Below, piece by piece: positions 1 through 8,639 of a DNA stretch of 64,000 bases (within the stretch, counting starts at the first letter, position 1; every line of letters begins with the position of its first letter). The notes below the pieces were generated by a model. That model was not told the DNA's origin, ran no database searches, and saw only the letters and a list, made by a program, of their open reading frames with translations. The DNA is from CAADGY01 sp900696665. Its GTDB lineage: Bacteria; Acidobacteriota; Terriglobia; Bryobacterales; Bryobacteraceae. The translations under genes and the position numbers were made by a program. The DNA lies in contig JAPSFM010000013.1 in the NCBI GenBank assembly GCA_035063885.1, forward strand, positions 20,043 through 84,042, read 5' to 3'.

Positions 1-1173
1 ATTGTCGATCCCGTGACAATGGAGCCGGACGCCCTCATTTCCGAGGCTCTCGCGGTCATGAAACGATACCGGATTTCGGGCGTGCCGGTTACCAAAAACG
101 GAAAGCTGGTCGGAATCCTCACCAACCGGGATCTGCGCTTTGAAACCCGTTTCGATCTCCCGATCTCGGCGGTGATGACGAAGGAAAACCTCGTCACCGT
201 CCCTGTCGGGACAACGCTCGAAGACGCCGAAAAGATTCTGCATCGTTACCGCATCGAGAAGCTCCTGGTAGTGGACGAAGCCTACAATCTGAAGGGGCTG
301 ATTACGGTTAAGGATATTCAGAAAAAGTTGAAGTACCCGAACGCGGCGAAGGACGAACAGGGCAGGCTTCGCGTGGGTGCGGCGATTGGGGCCACGGGCG
401 ACTATCTGGAGCGGGCACAAGAGCTCGTTGCAAAAAAGGTGGACGTTCTGGTGATCGACACCGCTCATGGGCATACGCAGCGCGTGATGGATGCCATCAT
501 CGAAGTAAAAAGAGTTCTACCCGGCATCGAACTGGTGGCCGGCAATGTTGCGAGCTATGAGGCCGCGTCGGACCTGGCGGCACTCGGAGTGGACGGCGTG
601 AAGGTCGGTATCGGCCCGGGCTCCATCTGCACAACACGAGTGGTTTCGGGCGCCGGGGTACCGCAGATGACCGCCGTATCCGAATGCTCCCGGGCGCTCC
701 GGGACAAGGATATCCCTCTTATCTCTGATGGAGGCATAAAGTTCTCGGGTGATGTTACAAAGGCCATTGCCGCAGGAGCCGATTGCGTCATGATCGGGAG
801 CCTCCTTGCTGGAACTGATGAAAGCCCTGGCGAAACGATTCTCTATCAGGGCCGCACTTTCAAAACCTATCGGGGAATGGGGTCCACGGGGGCGATGGCG
901 CAGGGAAGCTCGGACAGATATGCGCAGGAAGGCTCTGGAAAGCTGGTTCCCGAAGGAATCGAGGGACGTGTTCCAACCAAAGGACCACTGGCGGATTGGG
1001 TTTACCAGCTCGTCGGCGGCCTGAAGGCAGGCATGGGATACACAGGGTGCGCTACTATCGCGGAACTGCAACAGAAGGTAAAGTTCCTGCGGGTTACAAC
1101 GGCAGGGCTACGCGAAAGCCACGTTCACGACGTGATCATCACGAAAGAAGCTCCGAACTACCAATTAGAGTAA
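1..1173 (+). CDS. guaB: IMP dehydrogenase, 5' end outside window
   Basis: Oxidises IMP to XMP with NAD+, the committed step of GMP synthesis in the cytoplasm. The frame is open from base 1 and begins inside the first CBS domain (IVDPVTMEPDA), so the N-terminal barrel strand and true start lie upstream. Two CBS motifs fill roughly residues 1-115 (SGVPVTKNGKLVGILTNRD; LLVVDEAYNLKGLITVKDI). The TIM barrel follows with VIDTAHGH, the catalytic loop GIGPGSICTTRVV containing the thioimidate-forming Cys, the phosphate-binding SDGGIKFSGD, and the flap motif KLVPEGIEGRVP with its conserved Arg. About 390 residues are present out of the usual 480-490. Identification is secure; only the missing 5' end limits the entry. 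Confidence 0.97.
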   Translation: MVDPVTMEPDALISEALAVMKRYRISGVPVTKNGKLVGILTNRDLRFETRFDLPISAVMTKENLVTVPVGTTLEDAEKILHRYRIEKLLVVDEAYNLKGLITVKDIQKKLKYPNAAKDEQGRLRVGAAIGATGDYLERAQELVAKKVDVLVIDTAHGHTQRVMDAIIEVKRVLPGIELVAGNVASYEAASDLAALGVDGVKVGIGPGSICTTRVVSGAGVPQMTAVSECSRALRDKDIPLISDGGIKFSGDVTKAIAAGADCVMIGSLLAGTDESPGETILYQGRTFKTYRGMGSTGAMAQGSSDRYAQEGSGKLVPEGIEGRVPTKGPLADWVYQLVGGLKAGMGYTGCATIAELQQKVKFLRVTTAGLRESHVHDVIITKEAPNYQLE

Positions 1174-1856
1174 CTTGCTGGATGGAAGGCTAAAGCTGAA
1201 CCAGGCTAAACCTCCCCCTCGCCATGATAGGTATCGGATACCGGGTAGCTTCGCACGGCACGGCGGCGGCGCTTCTCTCGGAATTCGTCGGGCTTGAGCC
1301 CTGTGGGATGCTCCAAGCTTGACTGCGGTGTCCCGGCAGCTCCAGCGGATAGCATCGATCCGGCCGGCCGTGTCCTGCCTACTGTTGCCCCAGCACTTCC
1401 CGTGCGCCACGATTCAATCCGTTCATCCACGTCGAAAGCCCCGCAGTTTTCCAGAATATCGGCTGCACGATCGGCGTCGGCCGTGGTGGCTCTGACGGCA
1501 ACCAACGCGTGCTCCCAGCCCACGCCTACCGAGTAGGTCCGGGCGTCTTCTTCGTCCACGCCCGCAGTTGGCGCCCCCTGCCGGTGGATTGATAGGAGAC
1601 CTGGCCTCGATGGTGGGTGCGGCTGCGGGTGCGGGCGCCGGAGCGGCGATCGGTGGAATACGCCGGACTTCGGCGTCAGATCCGGAGATTCATCGCCCCG
1701 CTGGTCTTGCCATGACCGTCGATGGGCAATCGGGTTGCCACGCGCCAACTCTTTTGGTGATTAGAGAGTTGGCCAAAGCGGTGTAGATAAGCGTGAACAC
1801 GGCCCGGTAAATTCTCCATTCGGCCGGTTTCGTTTGCAGTAAGCTGAGTGGATACC
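1174..1856. other. Non-coding gap with one decayed fragment
   Basis: 683 bases between guaB and the esterase gene. Apart from the minus-strand remnant described separately, no frame here shows a recognisable domain together with a ribosome binding site. A plus-strand frame near 1568-1660 reads as a Gly/Ala-rich zipper-like stretch (residues such as AGAGAGAAIGG). It is opposite the remnant, has no supporting start signal, and is probably a composition effect. Confidence 0.5.
1400..1560 (-). pseudogene. Remnant of a stress-type glycine-zipper protein
   Basis: On the minus strand a short stretch reads VDEEDARTYSVGV, then HALVAVRATTADADRAADIL, then GAFDVDERIESWR. This order matches the repeated hydrophobic-sensor module that follows glycine-zipper helices in YflT/general-stress-type proteins common in Acidobacteria (typically EEEAHVYAEGVRRGGTLVTV then VDIDERAAEWR). 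The expected glycine zipper upstream is not readable in the same frame and the downstream frame loses similarity, so I call it a decayed fragment. The match is from memory of the family; the frame stays open from 1748 to 1206, so a diverged intact gene is a possible alternative. Confidence 0.35.
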
Positions 1857-4223
1857 ATGCGAATCCGATTGTCTTTTCTTATCGTGGCGTTGCTCTGCGG
1901 TGCGGCGGCGGCACAGAACCAGACACAGTCCCGGCAACAGGTCCTGGAAGAGTTGCAGCAGATTCTATTGCCCAGCCGCACGCCGCCCACCGGACGGATC
2001 AATGCCATCGACAAGACCTGGGAAGACTGGGTCAAGCGGACAGGCGAACTGCCGCCCGATTTCGATTCGATGCCATCGCTCGCAGAGTTGCCGGACCCGC
2101 TGATGCTCAATGAAGATGGACGGCGGGTTCCGGTCACCACAGCCGAGCAGTGGTTGCGAAAGAAACAATGGATTCGCGGTCAGGTGGAGCACTGGATGTT
2201 CGGGACCATGCCGCCCCGGCCCGATAATCTGCGTTCGAGGGTGACGGACGAACGCCGCGAAGGGACTTCCACCGTGCGCGACGTGATGCTGGAGTTTGGT
2301 CCTGGACATCGGGGCAAGTTGCGCCTTCAGCTCATCATTCCCGAGGGCAAAGGGCCGTTTCCCGTCTTCCTGACGAATCACGCGCGCAACAAGCCATGGC
2401 TCTACACGGCCGTGAATCGCGGATATGTCGCGTGCGTCTACTATGCCACCGATCCGCGCTACGAAAACGGCGACGATTCGGATGCCTTCATCGAACTGTA
2501 TCCGGAATATGACTTTTCGTGCCTGGCGCGGTGGGCGTGGTCCGCGTCGCGCGCGGTGGACTACCTTGAGCGGCTGCCGGAAGTGGACAGGCACCAAATC
2601 GGCCTGACCGGACATTCCCGCAACGGGAAACAGGCGCTGCTGGCGGCGGCGTTCGATGAGCGGATTGGTGCAGTGATTCCCTCGAGCGGCAATACCGGTG
2701 AAATCATTCCGTGGCGCTTCAACACAAATCCTTATGCAGTGGAAAGCCTCGAACTTCTGACCGGCGCACAATCGCACTGGTTTCATCCGCGCCTGCATTT
2801 CTTCGCCGGCCGCGAGCACAAACTGCCGGTGGACCAGAATCTGCTCCTGGCCATGGTGGCTCCCCGCGGCTTGATGATGTATTCGGGGTACGCGGAATCG
2901 GCGGCGAATCCGCTCGCATTCGAGCAGGCGTACCGTTCTGCGCTGCGTGCGTATCGGTTTCTGGGGCACCCGGAAAAAATCTGGCTGCATCTGCGGGAAG
3001 GAGAGCACGGAACGACAGCCGAAGACATCGAAATTTTTATTGATTTCTTCGACGCGGTGTTTGGAAGGAAAGAGAGGCGGAAATCGGAGACCTGGATTCA
3101 CGGCTACAATTTCGATTCCTGGCGCGAGGGCACCGGAGAGAAGATGGATGCTTCCAGGTTTCCCGAGCGAAGCCCGGAAGATCTCGCGCCGGCCTCCCGC
3201 GCCGAATGGGAATCGCAAAAGCTGAAGATCTGCGAGGCCATTAAGGCAGTGCTGGGGCCGGAGGCGCCGCACGTGCCCTTTGAGGCGAAGAAGCGGCTGG
3301 GCGGCATGATCTGGGCTGGAGAAGGGTGGCTGGCCACGTTGTTTGGGCGGCCAACGGATGAACGGCACTGGCAGCAGCGGCTGGCGGCGTCGGGTATGGG
3401 CGTCGCTACAGTCCCATTTGGCGATGGGCTAGCGGGAAGATTGTTCTATCCCGCCGGCACGGACGGGAAGCCCAAAACCGGTCCGTGGCCGGTAGCGGTG
3501 TGGCTGCACCCATACGCTTACTCGACAGGCTGGTCCGCACGCTCGCCCTGGAACCCGAATGTAATAGACTACCTGGCGGACCAGCGTCCGTCGTTCGCGT
3601 CTCTGGTGCAGCGCGGTATTGCTGTGTTCGCCTTCGATCAGATCGGCTTCGGATCACGGGTGCACCAGGCGCGAAGGTTTTACGAGCGGTATCCACAATG
3701 GTCGTTGATGGGCAAGATGGTGAAAGATACGCGGGATGCCATCGAGGCACTCGCCGCCATGGAAGAGATCGACGCATCCCGCATCAGCGTGTTCGGCTAT
3801 TCCTTGGGCGCAAAGGCCGGACTGCTTACAGCCGCCTTCGACGAAAGGGTGCGAGCGGTGGCAGCGGTGTGTGGAGTGGAGGCGCTGCGCCTGAATAGTT
3901 CCGGGACGGAGGGACTTCGCCACTACTCGCATATCCACGGTTTACTGCCGCGGCTGGGTTTCTTTGTGGGGCATGAGTCGCGCGCGCCGTTCGATTATGA
4001 CGAGATCATGGCGCTGGCGGCGCCACGCCCGATGCTGATTGTCGCCCCCACCCGCGACCGCTACGCACCAGTCGAAGACGTAAGGCGCGAGGTAGAAGCA
4101 TCGCGCCGCGTCTACCGGTTGATGGGGCGCGGTGAGGCTTTGGAATTCGAGACGCCAACCGATATCAACCGTTTTTCGCGCGTCACGCAGGAGCGTGTAT
4201 TTGACTGGCTGGCAAAGCGGTAA
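1857..4223 (+). CDS. Secreted tandem alpha/beta-hydrolase esterase (CE15/acetyl-xylan-esterase-like)
   Basis: ATG at 1857 is preferred over the GTG at 1848 because it gives a clean signal peptide (MRIRLSFLIVALLCGAAAAQ); 788 residues, exported. The chain holds two alpha/beta-hydrolase units. Unit 1 (about 100-420) has the nucleophile elbow GHSRNGK at Ser254, close to the GCSRxGK motif of glucuronoyl esterases, and a plausible catalytic His in EGEHGTTAED. Unit 2 (about 490-788) has GYSLGAKAG with Ser649 and Asp in APTRDRYAP. Where the catalytic His would be expected it reads PTDINRFS, so unit 2 may be inactive or use another base. A role in removing ester groups from plant polysaccharide is inferred from the elbow motif; substrate unknown. 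The next gene converges 6 bases away. Confidence 0.8.
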   Translation: MRIRLSFLIVALLCGAAAAQNQTQSRQQVLEELQQILLPSRTPPTGRINAIDKTWEDWVKRTGELPPDFDSMPSLAELPDPLMLNEDGRRVPVTTAEQWLRKKQWIRGQVEHWMFGTMPPRPDNLRSRVTDERREGTSTVRDVMLEFGPGHRGKLRLQLIIPEGKGPFPVFLTNHARNKPWLYTAVNRGYVACVYYATDPRYENGDDSDAFIELYPEYDFSCLARWAWSASRAVDYLERLPEVDRHQIGLTGHSRNGKQALLAAAFDERIGAVIPSSGNTGEIIPWRFNTNPYAVESLELLTGAQSHWFHPRLHFFAGREHKLPVDQNLLLAMVAPRGLMMYSGYAESAANPLAFEQAYRSALRAYRFLGHPEKIWLHLREGEHGTTAEDIEIFIDFFDAVFGRKERRKSETWIHGYNFDSWREGTGEKMDASRFPERSPEDLAPASRAEWESQKLKICEAIKAVLGPEAPHVPFEAKKRLGGMIWAGEGWLATLFGRPTDERHWQQRLAASGMGVATVPFGDGLAGRLFYPAGTDGKPKTGPWPVAVWLHPYAYSTGWSARSPWNPNVIDYLADQRPSFASLVQRGIAVFAFDQIGFGSRVHQARRFYERYPQWSLMGKMVKDTRDAIEALAAMEEIDASRISVFGYSLGAKAGLLTAAFDERVRAVAAVCGVEALRLNSSGTEGLRHYSHIHGLLPRLGFFVGHESRAPFDYDEIMALAAPRPMLIVAPTRDRYAPVEDVRREVEASRRVYRLMGRGEALEFETPTDINRFSRVTQERVFDWLAKR

Positions 4224-4229
4224 CCGGAA

Positions 4230-5279
4230 TTACTGTCCGGTATAGAAACGCCGCATGGCCTCCATCTTGCCTTCATCGGAAGCAACGGAATGGGCGGTGA
4301 ACATCATGACGCCCGACGATGTCCCGCGTGCCGCCAGTTGCAGCACTGTTTCGAATTCTCCGGCCGTGATGACTTGCGGGTCGTTGTGGGCCTGCACAAT
4401 GGGCCAGATCTTCGCGCCGCGCGGAAGCCTGCCGGAAAGCCACTCGACGTATTCACCGACCCACTCCGGGCGCCGGTGCATGCGGCCGTGGTAGACCATG
4501 GGCGAGAAGACATCCACCACCTTGGAGAGCGCATCCAGGTCGAGCCCGAGGATGCGCCGGCGCGCGCCTTCGAATTCTTCGTCGGTCCATGGGCAATGGT
4601 AGACGCCCAACAACGCGCCCGGACGCTTGCGCCGCAGAGTGTCTTTCACCTCGCGCGCCCAATCCATCAATTGTTGGACGCGCCACTCACGCCAGCGATC
4701 CTGGTGCCGGTCGAGAATCCACCGGGCGCGAACAGACGTGCTGCCGGACGGCAGCCGAATTCCCGCTGCTTTTTCGAAACCCGCCAGGCAGGTAGGCGAG
4801 AAACAGGTTTCCGGAAGCACCGGCTTCGGGTCTTCGAACTGCGCGTGCCAGTGGAAATAGTCCATCCACACGCCTGCGAGTTCAAAACGGTCGAGTAGAT
4901 CATTGAGCTGCTGCATGCGCCAGGCACGGAACGCGGGTTCGGTCGGGCAAGCTCCCAGAAACCAAGTCGCGGGAGGAGACTTTTCTCCACGCTCGTCCAC
5001 CGGCCATGCTTCCGGGTGCTTTTCCACGTATCCCTTGCCGTTCAGCGCCGGGAATTCGGCATACACGCGGGCGCCTTCGGCAGCGGCACGCTCCAACAGG
5101 GCGGGCGTGATCGAGCCACCGTGCACGAACAGCGCGTTTACTCCATAGTGATCGAGCCGGGCGCCTTTATCCCAGAACGCCTTCGGACTCGAGTACATGC
5201 CGCGAACCGGCGGAATACGCCGCGGTTGAGCGGCCGCCCACGCGGGCACAATCATAGAAAGCGCTGTCCGGCGGTTCAT
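4230..5279 (-). CDS. Secreted glycoside-hydrolase-like TIM-barrel protein
   Basis: 349 residues with a Tat-like or Sec signal (MNRRTALSMIVPAWAAAQ). The body resembles the putative glycosyl-hydrolase (GHL) barrel families: GMYSSPKAFWDKG at the start, GVWMDYFHWH in the middle, then LLGVYHCPWTDEEFEG, VDVFSPMVYHGRMH and IWPIVQAHNDPQ, which look like successive barrel strands bearing acidic and aromatic residues. Acids in WMDYFHW and WTDEEFEG are candidate catalytic residues, but I cannot assign them. The next gene on the same strand (UlaG-like) starts upstream with a 9-base gap, so the two are probably one transcription unit. Substrate unknown. Confidence 0.65.
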   Translation of the reverse strand: MNRRTALSMIVPAWAAAQPRRIPPVRGMYSSPKAFWDKGARLDHYGVNALFVHGGSITPALLERAAAEGARVYAEFPALNGKGYVEKHPEAWPVDERGEKSPPATWFLGACPTEPAFRAWRMQQLNDLLDRFELAGVWMDYFHWHAQFEDPKPVLPETCFSPTCLAGFEKAAGIRLPSGSTSVRARWILDRHQDRWREWRVQQLMDWAREVKDTLRRKRPGALLGVYHCPWTDEEFEGARRRILGLDLDALSKVVDVFSPMVYHGRMHRRPEWVGEYVEWLSGRLPRGAKIWPIVQAHNDPQVITAGEFETVLQLAARGTSSGVMMFTAHSVASDEGKMEAMRRFYTGQ

Positions 5280-5288
5280 GAGTGTAGA

Positions 5289-6074
5289 TTACCGCGAGTA
5301 GAGGAACGGCACGCCGTGCTCAAGTTGCTTGTACCGCACCTCTGGCGCTTTAAGAGCCAGCGACGCGCGAAATTGTCCCGGAGCTACCGCGTTATCCGGA
5401 AACATGTCGTAATGGCAGGGTATAGCGACCTGCGGCTTGATGAAAGACGCCAGTTGCGCCGCCTCGAAGTGCGAAAGATTGTTGAACCCCCCGTTGATGC
5501 AAGTGATCAGGATGTCGGGGCTATGTTTGCCGGCGGAGGCAAGCAGTTCGGTGTAGTCCGTATCTCCCGTGACGTAGACGCGCGGCCCATTGTGGAACTC
5601 AAAGACGAAGCCCATGTGGTTGAGGTCGCTGTCGTCGGTCGGCAATGCGAACGTGCCGTGAATGGTGACATCCCGAAACTCCAGCCGGCAGTCCGGCCAG
5701 GAGGCCATGATGCGGCTGTCCTCAATCTGCTTCTGCCGGTAAATTTCAATCGCGGGGAACGGGCCCACGAATTGAGCGGTTTCCTTGTTGCGCAGCCGCG
5801 CGATGGTCTCGGGGTCCGCGTGATCCATGTGACTGTGCGTGCACGTGTAGATATCCACCTGCACATCCTCCGGCTCAATAAGCACAGGCACCTGCCGGTT
5901 CAGGTTAATCGGGAGATCGCGCAGGGCGGTAGCACAACTGTTGGTAAGGTACAGGTCGGTTGAAACCAGGGTTCCTTCAGGGCTCTTGAAAATATACCCA
6001 TTCTGTCCCAACCACCACATGGCGATGGAACCAGGGTCTACGGGGAACTCCCGAATCTGCTGCATCAGGGTCAT
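5289..6074 (-). CDS. MBL-fold hydrolase, UlaG-like
   Basis: 261 residues, no signal peptide, cytoplasmic. Metallo-beta-lactamase fold of the L-ascorbate-6-phosphate lactonase (UlaG) type: WWLGQNGYIFKSPEGTLVSTDLYL at the start, metal-binding motif THSHMDHAD, then YVTGDTDYTE and IPCHYDMFP near the end, supplying the His/Asp metal ligands in the expected order. Family members hydrolyse sugar lactone or phosphate substrates; the real substrate cannot be told from sequence. It precedes the glycoside-hydrolase-like gene by 9 bases on the same strand, which suggests joint expression in sugar use. Confidence 0.8.
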   Translation of the reverse strand: MTLMQQIREFPVDPGSIAMWWLGQNGYIFKSPEGTLVSTDLYLTNSCATALRDLPINLNRQVPVLIEPEDVQVDIYTCTHSHMDHADPETIARLRNKETAQFVGPFPAIEIYRQKQIEDSRIMASWPDCRLEFRDVTIHGTFALPTDDSDLNHMGFVFEFHNGPRVYVTGDTDYTELLASAGKHSPDILITCINGGFNNLSHFEAAQLASFIKPQVAIPCHYDMFPDNAVAPGQFRASLALKAPEVRYKQLEHGVPFLYSR

Positions 6075-6086
6075 TGGTTCGATTTT

Positions 6087-6290
6087 AGATTATGATGCGG
6101 CCAGCCGGCGCCGTGTGGCATCCACGCCGCCGTGGCAGAGTTCGTGACCGCCTTCGTGCCAGTGAAGCCCCACCCCGGCACCTGCCAGCTCTGGAATGCG
6201 GACGAGTTCCCCCGTCCGTTCCGTCGGCACGACGCGATCCCGTTTCCTGCCGGTGAACAGCACGCGCGTTCCCTGCCACCTATCGCTCAA
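6087..6290 (-). pseudogene. 3' remnant of a carboxylesterase (alpha/beta hydrolase)
   Basis: The minus strand encodes about 65 residues reading VLFTGRKRDRVVPTERTGEL and then VGLHWHEGGHELCHGGVDAT. That is the C-terminal third of phospholipase/carboxylesterase (YpfH-like) enzymes: the catalytic Asp (here in KRDRVVP) followed by the catalytic His (in EGGHEL). The nucleophile half is absent; the sequence further upstream runs into the end of the YihY gene within about 45 bases. It is therefore a truncated leftover, not a functional enzyme. The family match is from motif order only. Confidence 0.5.
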
Positions 6291-6331
6291 GTTCGGAATT
6301 CAGGTTTAGCTTTAGCGCGCCGAGGTATCTC

Positions 6332-7243
6332 TCACGCCGAGGAACTCTGTGTCGAAGAAGCAGCTTCGGGCTTGATTCCGGCATTACGTTTAGCCGATTC
6401 CGCACCGGCCAGGAGCAGCATGCTGGCGAAGAAGCTCCACAACACAATGGTGACCGAGTAGATAAACGGGCCGTACTCGACCCTTAATTTCTGTTCGAGC
6501 CACGGCCATAGGATCAGTGTCAGGTACTTCAGCACTTCGAGCAGAAGACCTACCGTCACCGCGACCGGCAACATGCGATCGATAGGAACCTTGCAATTGG
6601 GGAGCAGCCAATAAACGAGTAGAAGAATCAGAATGGATATCGGAATGGCGGCCATTTTGAAAAGCACTCCCCCCAGAAACGCCGCGGTAACCGTATTCGT
6701 TCCCACCAGGCGGGTGAGAAATGTCTGGTTCATCGCGGTCAAGATCATGGAGACCATTGCCAGGGTTCCACAGGCGAAGATCAGTCCCAGGCTCACCAAT
6801 TGGTTCCGGAAGTAGCTCCTGTTCTTCGTGCACCCCCAGACGCGATTCAACGCGACTTCGAGGGGCTCGAAAATGCCGTTTGCAGTAAACAGGAGCAATA
6901 GTACGCTGATCACCTGAAACGGCCCTCTCGAGGCGACCGTGGCCCGCAGGTTTCTACGGATGAAGTTGCCCATTTCTCCCGGAAAATAGTCCTCCAGCGC
7001 GAGATAGATGGCGCCCTCGGCGGCAGGCCATTGAAGTGCGTAACGGCACAGTGACACCATGACGATCAGAAAAGGGAAGAAGGACAGCAACACACTGGCG
7101 CCGATCGAAAATCCATAAACGTGGACTTCGGTTTCCATCCAGTATCGAAAGGTGGGGCTTAAAAACCGGCGCAACTTCGCGAAAAAGTTCCACCGTCCCG
7201 CCGGCGGGGATTGAATCAAGTCAGTCTGGAATCTCCTGTCCAC
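6332..7243 (-). CDS. YihY/UPF0761-family inner-membrane protein
   Basis: Integral membrane protein of the YihY/BrkB family (function unresolved; once misassigned as RNase BN). Conserved features: FSIGASVLLSFFPFLIVMVSL in the first helix, FTANGIFEPLEVALNRVWG, and several further helices ending in SVTIVLWSFFASMLLLAGAE. The frame is open to 7372, but that would overlap the divergent hutI start at 7336. A GTG at 7243 (304 codons) or a TTG at 7219 preceded by AGGAGA are more realistic starts; I used the GTG. The protein ends in a polar tail rich in Ser/Ala/Lys. Confidence 0.8.
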   Translation of the reverse strand: MDRRFQTDLIQSPPAGRWNFFAKLRRFLSPTFRYWMETEVHVYGFSIGASVLLSFFPFLIVMVSLCRYALQWPAAEGAIYLALEDYFPGEMGNFIRRNLRATVASRGPFQVISVLLLLFTANGIFEPLEVALNRVWGCTKNRSYFRNQLVSLGLIFACGTLAMVSMILTAMNQTFLTRLVGTNTVTAAFLGGVLFKMAAIPISILILLLVYWLLPNCKVPIDRMLPVAVTVGLLLEVLKYLTLILWPWLEQKLRVEYGPFIYSVTIVLWSFFASMLLLAGAESAKRNAGIKPEAASSTQSSSA

Positions 7244-7335
7244 CAGCTTACGGCATGAGTGGCTACACGCGGGGCCGGTTGCGCTAGAATACGAGCGCAA
7301 TAGAGCCCCGGCACGGTATTGGACAGCGAGGCAGT

Positions 7336-8604
7336 GTGACGCAAACCAAGTATCTTCTGATACGTGGCGCAAGGCAACTGCTGACGCTTCGCGGCCCGAG
7401 TGGGCCGCGCCGCGGGTCCGCGCTCCGGGACCTTGGAATTATCGAGGATGGCTCCGTTCTGATCAGCAACGGGGTCGTCGTGGAAGTTGGCACCAGCCGG
7501 CGCGTGGAAAACCTGGCGGAGTCGCGGAAGGCGCAGGTGATCGATGCGACGGGGCAGGTGGTAATGCCCGGGTTTGTGGACTGCCACACGCACCTCATCA
7601 GTGGCACCCCGCGTATGACCGATTATGAGATGCGGTTAGCCGGCGCCGGTGAGGACGCGATTCGAAAAGCGGGCGGAGGATTTGATGCTACGATGCGCGA
7701 GGTCCGGCGTAACTCTCCCCGCCGGCGGGAGTTTTGGGCGGCCAAGGCAATCCGGACCTTTGTCCGGCACGGAACAACCACGATCGAAGCGAAATCGGGT
7801 TACTTGCTGGATCAGGCTGGGGAGTTGAAATGCCTGCGCACCTTCAACACTCTCAACGGGACGATAGCCGATATCGAGCCGACGTACTTCGGCGCACATC
7901 GCGTGCCACCGGAATCGAGCGGCTCCTGCGAGTATCTCGCCTGGATTTGCGCAGAGATGCTCCCTGTCATACGATCCCGCAAACTCGCGCGTTTCGTCGA
8001 TATTCACTGTGGGCCGGATGGCTTTTCGCCGGAACAATGCCGTAAGTACCTGGCCTGCGCAAAGCAGCAAGGGTTTCTGCTGAAGGTCCACGCTCAAACC
8101 AAAACGCATGATGAGGGGGTTTGCGTTGCTGTCGAAGGCGGCGCGGTCAGCGTGGACCATCTTGACTACGCGAACACCGTGGACGCCGCCCTGCTCGCCC
8201 GTTCGAATACAGTTGCGGCCCTGACGCCCGGCATCCTGCTTGGAAAAACGGGGCGCCTGCCGCCTGCCCGGGAACTGATCGATCACGGCGCCGCTGTAGC
8301 GTTGGCCACGGGGTTCGATCGCTCCATCGCTTGCACTTCGAATATGCAGGCGGTCATAGCCTTCGCTTGCGCGCGATTACGAATGACGCCCGCCGAGTGC
8401 GTTTCGGCCGCCACCGTAAACGGTGCTCATGCCCTGCGGCGAGCCGGCCAGGTGGGTTCCATCGAATACGGGAAGCAGGCGGACCTGCTAATCCTGGACG
8501 CTTCCGACTACCGCGAACTGTCGTATTGGTGCGGAACGAACCTGGTAGCGATAACAATTAAGAAGGGCGTCCCGATCTACCGTGCGGGCGAGGTTGTAGT
8601 CTGA
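7336..8604 (+). CDS. hutI: Imidazolonepropionase-like amidohydrolase with altered active site
   Basis: 422 residues, GTG start. Overall match to HutI, which hydrolyses imidazolone-propionate to N-formimino-glutamate in histidine breakdown: VMPGFVDCHTHLISGT (first two metal His kept), HGTTTIEAKSGYLL, YFGAHRVPPE, VSVDHLDYANT, and C-terminal YGKQADLLILDASDY. The neighbour 35 bases downstream is ftcD, which uses the HutI product, supporting the pathway. Two key sites differ from the B. subtilis enzyme as I recall it: the HADE motif with the catalytic Glu reads HAQTK, and the metal-binding Asp of LATDFNPG is Gly (LATGFDRS). Either a diverged enzyme with shifted residues or a loss of the classical reaction is possible. 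hutH and hutU are not in the window. Confidence 0.8.
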   Translation: MTQTKYLLIRGARQLLTLRGPSGPRRGSALRDLGIIEDGSVLISNGVVVEVGTSRRVENLAESRKAQVIDATGQVVMPGFVDCHTHLISGTPRMTDYEMRLAGAGEDAIRKAGGGFDATMREVRRNSPRRREFWAAKAIRTFVRHGTTTIEAKSGYLLDQAGELKCLRTFNTLNGTIADIEPTYFGAHRVPPESSGSCEYLAWICAEMLPVIRSRKLARFVDIHCGPDGFSPEQCRKYLACAKQQGFLLKVHAQTKTHDEGVCVAVEGGAVSVDHLDYANTVDAALLARSNTVAALTPGILLGKTGRLPPARELIDHGAAVALATGFDRSIACTSNMQAVIAFACARLRMTPAECVSAATVNGAHALRRAGQVGSIEYGKQADLLILDASDYRELSYWCGTNLVAITIKKGVPIYRAGEVVV

Positions 8605-8639
8605 CCGCCTGCTAACCCGCGCGGGCCAGTTTTTGAGAC

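Noticed and set aside
1965..3368. 467-codon minus-strand frame inside the esterase gene
   Set aside because: Opposite a gene with signal peptide and two hydrolase elbows; His/Arg/Pro-rich composition typical of an antisense shadow in GC-rich DNA.
5016..5963. 315-codon plus-strand frame over the glycoside-hydrolase-like and UlaG-like genes
   Set aside because: Spans the junction of two minus-strand genes with good motifs; composition is that of a shadow frame.
8605..8639. CCCGCGCGGG followed by TTTTT as a terminator after hutI
   Set aside because: The palindrome has no loop, so it cannot form a stable hairpin, and ftcD follows directly as expected for an operon.
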